64,000 bases of DNA from JANSYL01 sp963921255 (GTDB lineage Bacteria; Pseudomonadota; Alphaproteobacteria; Rhodobacterales; Rhodobacteraceae): assembly GCA_963921255.3 (NCBI GenBank), contig CAWUEW020000003.1:434001-498000 (forward strand), given 5' to 3'. The notes under the pieces were generated by a model. The model had not been told where the DNA came from and did no database searches. It saw nothing but the letters and a program-made list of their open reading frames with translations. The translations under genes and the position numbers were made by a program. Positions 59,552 through 64,000 of this stretch are shown piece by piece (position 1 is the stretch's first letter; each line of letters begins with the position of its first letter).

Positions 59552-59622
59552 GCCCCGTCCTCCCCTGGGTCTTGGGGCCAGCATAGCAGATCATCGCGCC
59601 ACGCGGTGGGAAACCGCGCCGG

Positions 59623-59976
59623 TCAGCTTCCGCGATAGGTCGAATACCCATAGGGCGAGAGCAATAGCGGCACGTGGTAATGGTCATCGTCCGACATGCC
59701 AAAGCGGATCGGCACCTGGTCAAGGAACAGCGGCTCGGCCCCGGCCTGACCCGTCGCGCGCAGATAGTCGCCCGCGAAAAACACCAACTCGTAGGTGCCG
59801 GTTTTAAAGGCGCTTTCGGGCAGGATCGGTGTATCGGTGCGGCCGTCGGCATTGGTGACGTCCTCGGCGATCTTGCGGTGGCTGTTGCCCGACACGCTGT
59901 AAAGCGCGATCACAATGCCCTCAGCCGGGCATCCGCGGGCCGTGTCCAGCACGTGCGTGGTCAAAAATCCGGCCAT
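59623..59976 (-). CDS. uraH: 5-hydroxyisourate hydrolase
   Basis: 117 residues from the ATG at 59976; the frame is open 28 residues upstream but that part is the palindromic element. It has the transthyretin-like signatures LTTHVLDTARGCPAEG at the start and the C-terminal YSTYRGS, ending in the conserved YRGS. HIU hydrolase opens 5-hydroxyisourate to OHCU, the second step of urate breakdown. The next two steps are encoded by the fused gene starting 97 bp away on the other strand. Confidence 0.95.
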   Translation of the reverse strand: MAGFLTTHVLDTARGCPAEGIVIALYSVSGNSHRKIAEDVTNADGRTDTPILPESAFKTGTYELVFFAGDYLRATGQAGAEPLFLDQVPIRFGMSDDDHYHVPLLLSPYGYSTYRGS

Positions 59977-59986
59977 TGGACCTCCT

Positions 59987-60045
59987 GGGCGGGAAATCTT
60001 TTCGAAAAGATTTGCAAATTCCTTCCAAGGAATTTGTTCTGGCCC
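59987..60045. repeat. two-hairpin palindromic element in the uraH-puuE divergent gap
   Basis: GGGC (59987-59990) and GCCC (60042-60045) can close two hairpins: the perfect 20-nt palindrome AAATCTTTTCGAAAAGATTT (59994-60013) and CAAATTCCTT/AAGGAATTTG (60015-60024, 60027-60036). It begins 10 bp upstream of the uraH start and ends 28 bp before the puuE start. It is therefore in the leader or promoter zone of both genes, not after a stop codon. Confidence 0.75.
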
Positions 60046-60073
60046 GGTGACGGAAGGCAACAGGGAAATTCAC

Positions 60074-61489
60074 GTGGACGCGCCAAGATACCCCCGCGAC
60101 ATGACTGGCTACGGCTCGACACCGCCCCATCCGAACTGGCCGGGGGGCGCGAAGATCGCGGTTCAGATCGTGCTGAACTACGAAGAAGGCGGCGAGAACA
60201 ACATCCTGCATGGCGATATGGCGTCCGAGGCGTTCCTGTCTGAAATCGTCAGCGCCGAAGCCTGGCCTGGCCAGCGCCACTGGAACAAGGAATCGATCTA
60301 CGAATATGGGTCGCGGGCCGGGTTCTGGCGCATGCACCGGATGCTGAAGGACCTGCCGGTCACGGTCTATGGCGTGGCCACGGCGCTGGCGCGCGCGCCC
60401 GAACAGGTGGCCGCCATGAAGGCCGCGGGGTGGGAGATTGCCAGCCACGGCCTGAAATGGATCGAGTACAAGGATTTCTCGGAGGCGGAGGAACGCCAGC
60501 ACATGGCCGAGGCCATCGCCCTGCACACGGAGGTTGTCGGACACCCGCCGCGGGGCTGGTACACCGGCCGCTGTTCCATGCACACCGTTCGGCTGGCGGC
60601 GGAAACCGGGCAGTTTGCCTATGTGGCCGACAGCTATGCCGACGAGTTGCCCTATTGGCTGCGCTTCGGCGACCGCGACCAGTTGGTGGTGCCCTACACG
60701 CTGGATGCCAACGACATGCGCTTTGCCACGCCACAGGGGTTCAATTCGGGCTACCAGTTTGAGCAATACCTGAAGGACAGTTTCGATCTGCTCTATGCCG
60801 AAGGTCTGGACGGCGCGCCAAAGATGCTGTCGATCGGGTTGCATTGCCGGTTGGTCGGGCGTCCGGGGCGGGCGGCGGCGCTGAAACGTGCGTTGGACTA
60901 CATGGCGGCGCATGACGATGTGTGGTTTGCCAGCCGCGAAGCGATCGCCGATCACTGGGCCCAGACCCATCCGCCCGCAAAGGCGGCGCGCCCCTCGGAG
61001 ATGGATCAAGCGGCCTTCGTCACGGCCTTTGGCGGGATTTTCGAGCACAGCCCCTGGATCGCCGAACGGGCGTGGGCGCTGGAACTGGGGCCGACCCACG
61101 ACACGGCGCGCGGGGTGCATGCGGCGCTGGCCCGCATCTTCCGGCGCGCGACCGAAGCCGAGCGGCTTGGCGTTTTGCAGGCGCACCCCGATCTGGCGGG
61201 CAAGCTGGCGGCGGCCAAGCGGCTGACGGCGGAGAGCACTGCCGAGCAGGCCAGTGCGGGGCTGGATGCATTGACCGATGCCGAGCGGGCGCAGTTCACC
61301 GCGCTCAACACAGCCTACACCGACAAACACGGCTTTCCTTTCATCATCGCGGTGCGCGACCACGACAAAGCCTCGATCCTGCGGGCCTTCGAACGGCGGA
61401 TCGACCACGACCGGGCGACCGAGTTCGCCGAGGCCTGTCGCCAGGTGGAACGGATTGCCGAGTTGCGCCTGATCGAGGCGCTCGGATGA
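60074..61489 (+). CDS. puuE: bifunctional allantoinase (PuuE) / OHCU decarboxylase (UraD)
   Basis: 471 residues from GTG 60074, with AGGGA 7 nt upstream; the typical family start is YPRDMTGYGSTPPHPNWPGG. Residues 1-305 are the polysaccharide-deacetylase-fold allantoinase (QIVLNYEEGGENNILHGD, EIASHGLKWIEY, SIGLHCRLVGRPGR). Residues about 310-471 are OHCU decarboxylase (FEHSPWIAERAW with the catalytic His, QAHPDLAGKL, KHGFPFIIAVRDHD). UraD turns OHCU into allantoin and the allantoinase opens it to allantoate. The order in the fused protein is reverse to the pathway. The stop overlaps the allA start. Confidence 0.93.
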   Translation: MDAPRYPRDMTGYGSTPPHPNWPGGAKIAVQIVLNYEEGGENNILHGDMASEAFLSEIVSAEAWPGQRHWNKESIYEYGSRAGFWRMHRMLKDLPVTVYGVATALARAPEQVAAMKAAGWEIASHGLKWIEYKDFSEAEERQHMAEAIALHTEVVGHPPRGWYTGRCSMHTVRLAAETGQFAYVADSYADELPYWLRFGDRDQLVVPYTLDANDMRFATPQGFNSGYQFEQYLKDSFDLLYAEGLDGAPKMLSIGLHCRLVGRPGRAAALKRALDYMAAHDDVWFASREAIADHWAQTHPPAKAARPSEMDQAAFVTAFGGIFEHSPWIAERAWALELGPTHDTARGVHAALARIFRRATEAERLGVLQAHPDLAGKLAAAKRLTAESTAEQASAGLDALTDAERAQFTALNTAYTDKHGFPFIIAVRDHDKASILRAFERRIDHDRATEFAEACRQVERIAELRLIEALG

Positions 61490-61986
61490 GCCGGGACATC
61501 GTGATCGCGCCGCTGACGGTCGCGGCGTTTGCGCCCTTTGGCGATGTGCTGGAGGCTGTGGGCGATCCCGACAAGCTGATCAACCAGGGGCTTTGTGGGC
61601 GGTTCCATGACCGTGCGCAGATCGATTTGGGCGACGGTCAGGCGGGGATCAGCCTGTTCAAGTCCGAGGTGCGGCAGCTGCCCTACCAACTGGATATGGT
61701 CGAGCGGCACCCCGACGGGAGTCAGGCCTTCATCCCGATGTCGCTTGACCCGTTCCTGGTAATCGTCGCGCCGGATGCGGGCGCTGTGCCGGGGCGGCCT
61801 GTGGCGTTTCGCACGCAGGCGGGGCAGGGGATCAACTTTCACCGGGGCACGTGGCACGGCGTGCTGACCCCGCTCCATGCGCCGGGTCTTTTTGCGGTGG
61901 TCGATCGGATTGGCACGGGGCCGAACCTTGAAGAACACTGGTTCGACGCGCCGTACCGGGTGCGGGATGACGCCAGCGACGCCTGA
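61486..61986 (+). CDS. allA: ureidoglycolate lyase
   Basis: 166 residues, ATGA overlap with puuE-uraD. The AllA cupin-like fold is marked by FAPFGDVLEA at the start, FKSEVRQLPYQLDMVERHPDGSQAFIPM broken over strands, and HRGTWHGVLTPL near residue 118. It splits ureidoglycolate to glyoxylate and urea, the last carbon-yielding step of allantoin use. The step between (allantoate to ureidoglycolate) is missing from the window. It converges on the LysM gene. Confidence 0.93.
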   Translation: MSRDIVIAPLTVAAFAPFGDVLEAVGDPDKLINQGLCGRFHDRAQIDLGDGQAGISLFKSEVRQLPYQLDMVERHPDGSQAFIPMSLDPFLVIVAPDAGAVPGRPVAFRTQAGQGINFHRGTWHGVLTPLHAPGLFAVVDRIGTGPNLEEHWFDAPYRVRDDASDA

Positions 61987-62001
61987 GCCGGCGCGCCGCT
62001 C

Positions 62002-63003
62002 CTAGTCTTCGCCGAGGATCGTGATCGTGATGTCCGTCACTTCGACGGTTTGGCCCGTGCCATTCGGATCGGGCAAGAGCCCAATGTAGTCGCCCTGACC
62101 CACGTTCATCTCGCGCACCGTGTAGATAAACGCGGATCGCGCGCCTTGCGGAGTTGCCGAGATCGACCGCCAGCCGCTGTTCCCGACTTCATTCGTGGAG
62201 TAGGCGACGGCGGCCTGTGTGGCGGGGTCACTGAAAAGCGTCACGGCGATTTCAATTCGGCTGCCGCTGGCCACCTCTTCGACGTTCGTTGGAACGGTCG
62301 CAAAGATTCCGGGACGGCCGTTCGAGGGGGCACCCTCGACATGCCCGGACAAAACAACGCCCCCGTTGGGGCCGTCTTCGACGCTCTGATAAGGGTCGGG
62401 CCCCCGGAACGCCAAAGGCACATTCGCGACGATGTTGATGGGAATGAGGCTACCGGAGTCGGAATCCGCGGCTGGTGCGGACTCCGCATCGGCGTCGGCT
62501 GTTTCGACAGCCGGATCTTCTTCTGCTGCGACCGGCGGCGTGGCCGCGTCGGCCCCGGCGTCGGCCTCAGCCACGTCCGTCGCGTCGTCGGCCGGGGCCT
62601 CCGGCGCGGCTTCAGCGGTGTCGGTGCCGTCTTCGGCACTTGCTTCGGCGTCGCCGGCTGTGTCCTCGACTGGCGTCTCGGGCTCGGGCGACGCGGGTTC
62701 GGCCGCGTCGGCGCTGGCGTCCTCGAGCGGCGCTTCGGCCACTTCCGGTTCCGCGTCGGACGCGTCCAAAACGGCGTCTGCCGACAGGCGCAGAACAGAC
62801 CCTTCGATGATCAGATCGCAGTTTTCACCCAGGACATCCTGATTGAATTCACACAAGTCCCGCCAACGGTTCGGCGATCCCAACTCTCTGGCTGCAATGC
62901 TGCTCAGGGAATCGCCCCGTTCGACGGTTACGGTTTGAGCCAGCGTGGCAACCGGAAGCGCAACGGCGGTGGCAAGGGCAACAGAGAACGGGAGTCGTTT
63001 CAT
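62002..63003 (-). CDS. exported LysM-domain protein with acidic linker
   Basis: 333 residues from the ATG at 63003. Signal peptide about 1-22 (cleavage after TLAQ region). A LysM domain at about 24-73 (VERGDSLSSIAARELGSPNRW, then IIEGSVLRL) should bind peptidoglycan. Residues 80-195 are Ala/Asp/Glu/Pro-rich, low-complexity and strongly acidic. The C-terminal 130 residues are an unrecognised beta-rich domain. It is 127 bp downstream of the UDP-glucose dehydrogenase gene on the same strand. Its ribosome site lies within a small hairpin. Confidence 0.8.
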   Translation of the reverse strand: MKRLPFSVALATAVALPVATLAQTVTVERGDSLSSIAARELGSPNRWRDLCEFNQDVLGENCDLIIEGSVLRLSADAVLDASDAEPEVAEAPLEDASADAAEPASPEPETPVEDTAGDAEASAEDGTDTAEAAPEAPADDATDVAEADAGADAATPPVAAEEDPAVETADADAESAPAADSDSGSLIPINIVANVPLAFRGPDPYQSVEDGPNGGVVLSGHVEGAPSNGRPGIFATVPTNVEEVASGSRIEIAVTLFSDPATQAAVAYSTNEVGNSGWRSISATPQGARSAFIYTVREMNVGQGDYIGLLPDPNGTGQTVEVTDITITILGED

Positions 63004-63005
63004 TA

Positions 63006-63024
63006 AGAATTCCTTTTGAATTCT
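63006..63024 (-). promoter_or_regulatory. hairpin over the LysM gene ribosome binding site
   Basis: AGAATTC (63006-63012) and GAATTCT (63018-63024) form a perfect 7-bp stem with a 5-nt loop. Read on the minus strand, AAGGA of the ribosome site spans loop and stem and lies 7 nt before the ATG. Melting or protein binding could control translation. Confidence 0.45.
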
Positions 63025-63130
63025 GTCGTCGGTGTCGTGTTGTGATGTGCAGCGCGCGGCCCCCACGGCTGCTTTGGCGCAACCGTATCTCGGGCAAAAC
63101 GGGGCGTAAAGCGCTCCCGGTGCGGGGTGG

Positions 63131-64000
63131 TCAATTGTTGCCGAAGAGGTCGCGGGTGAACACCTTGTCCGCCACATCGGCCAACTCGTCGGTCATGCGA
63201 TTTGCAACGATCACGTCCGCCTCGGCCTTGAACCGCGCGAGGTCGCCGACCACGGCCGAGCCAAAGAAATGAACCGCGTCGAGGGCCGGTTCGTACACGA
63301 TGACCGGCACCCCTTTGGCTTTGACCCGTTTCATGATCCCTTGGATGGAGGATTGGCGGAAGTTGTCCGAGCCGGCCTTCATGACCAGGCGGTGAATGCC
63401 CACGCAGGTGGGGTTCCGGCGCAGGATTTCGTCAGCGATAAAATCCTTGCGGGTCCGGTTGGCTTCCACGATGGCCTGGATGAGGTTTTGCGGGACTTGC
63501 GAGTAGTTTGCCAGAAGCTGCTTGGTGTCCTTTGGCAAGCAGTAGCCGCCATACCCGAAGGACGGGTTGTTGTAATGGGTCCCGATCCTTGGGTCGTAGC
63601 CGATACCTTCGATGATCTGGCGTGTGTCGAGACCGCGCGAAATGGCGTAGCTGTCCAGTTCATTGAAAAACGCGACCCGCATCGCAAGATAGGTGTTTGC
63701 AAACAGCTTGATGGCTTCCGCTTCGGTGGGGTCCGTCAGAAGGACGGGAATGTCGTCCTTGAGGGCCGCGTCGGTCAGGAGCCGGGCAAACGTTGCGCCG
63801 CGGTCCGACTGCTCACCCACGACCACGCGAGAGGGATACAGGTTGTCGTGCAGGGCCTGACCTTCGCGAAGAAACTCCGGCGAAAAGATGACCTGAGACG
63901 TGCCAAGCTCGTCCGAAATCGCCTCGGTGAAGCCGACAGGGATGGTCGATTTGATGACGATCGTTGCGCCGGGGTTCACGGCCATCACGGACCGAATGAC
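63131..64000 (-). CDS. ugd: UDP-glucose 6-dehydrogenase, partial (N-terminus outside the window)
   Basis: 290 residues are visible, the C-terminal three quarters; the frame stays open to the window edge. VIKSTIPVGFTEAI, FSPEFLREGQALHDNLYPSRVV and EAIKLFANTYLAMRVAFFNELD are typical, and the catalytic cysteine lies in GYGGYCLPKDTKQL. The NAD-dependent four-electron oxidation of UDP-glucose to UDP-glucuronate feeds acidic surface polysaccharides. With the glycosyltransferases upstream this fits exopolysaccharide synthesis. UDP-ManNAc dehydrogenase is an alternative, but the SPEFLREG...YPSR wording favours Ugd. Confidence 0.9.
   Translation of the reverse strand, partial: VIRSVMAVNPGATIVIKSTIPVGFTEAISDELGTSQVIFSPEFLREGQALHDNLYPSRVVVGEQSDRGATFARLLTDAALKDDIPVLLTDPTEAEAIKLFANTYLAMRVAFFNELDSYAISRGLDTRQIIEGIGYDPRIGTHYNNPSFGYGGYCLPKDTKQLLANYSQVPQNLIQAIVEANRTRKDFIADEILRRNPTCVGIHRLVMKAGSDNFRQSSIQGIMKRVKAKGVPVIVYEPALDAVHFFGSAVVGDLARFKAEADVIVANRMTDELADVADKVFTRDLFGNN

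Noticed and set aside
55202..59638. A 1478-residue open frame on the plus strand
   Set aside because: It is antisense to the BASS, fadD and Fe-S genes, which have clear families. Its translation is rich in His, Arg, Gly and Asp with no domain, as expected from the complement of G/C-rich third positions.
1..64000. CRISPR array, tRNA, rRNA, insertion sequence or prophage
   Set aside because: No regularly spaced repeats, no cloverleaf or rRNA sequence recognised, and no transposase, integrase or phage structural gene among the coding regions.

Overview
The window reads as a gene-dense chromosomal segment of an alphaproteobacterium of the Rhodobacteraceae (Roseobacter group). This is inferred from high GC with strong G/C at third codon positions, and from a family-typical gene set: FdxA and CarD next to each other, a SUV3-like helicase followed by an S4 protein, DUF3422, DUF1289 with HemP, a PntA/PntB pair, a fused allantoinase/OHCU decarboxylase, and the 'MMKDE' glycosyltransferases. 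I see no rRNA, tRNA, CRISPR array, insertion sequence or prophage.

Layout. 1-5318: end of a LolD-type ATPase, an alpha/beta hydrolase, an SCP2 protein, a TPR protein, a SUV3-like RNA helicase and an S4 RNA-binding protein that seems to start at CTG. 5461-14688: ferredoxin FdxA, CarD, a small lipoprotein, cobS/cobT (divergent), a Kef-type antiporter, a lyxose isomerase-like cupin, purD and xseA. 14738-27343: a TetR regulator, then a peptide-type ABC transporter split over two diverging operons. The binding protein and two permeases lie on the minus strand. The fused double ATPase lies on the plus strand, followed by an ArgE-like deacetylase, a FAD oxidoreductase and three tandem M20 amidohydrolases. 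This looks like one uptake-and-hydrolysis unit for peptides or N-acyl amino acids. 27405-38187: a tyrosine phosphatase, moaA, a lipoprotein, an acyl-CoA synthetase that lacks its central motif block, DUF3422, kynureninase with an SDR, and pntAB.

38344-42711 carries an iron-linked group: dps with an Irr-like box, and hemP with a DUF1289 protein. A GPx-HDAC pair, a Nudix hydrolase and a DUF1178 protein follow. 42708-55000 is the accessory-looking part, mostly minus strand: two GT2 glycosyltransferases (one fused to a methyltransferase), a separate methyltransferase, a DXD glycosyltransferase, a secreted protein, and a coupled trio of an esterase-like protein, a LamG-like protein and a sulfatase fused to RTX calcium-binding repeats. 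55435-64000: a GFA protein, a BASS transporter, fadD, a reductive-dehalogenase-like Fe-S protein, a urate degradation set (uraH, puuE-uraD, allA), a LysM protein and a partial UDP-glucose dehydrogenase.

The most unusual non-coding signal is a set of multi-arm palindromes. Two-hairpin elements closed by a G-rich/C-rich outer stem lie at 15363-15415, 39381-39433 and 59987-60045. A four-hairpin element with a 7-bp outer stem lies at 28050-28153. Three of the four fill gaps between convergent genes; the fourth sits between divergent start codons.
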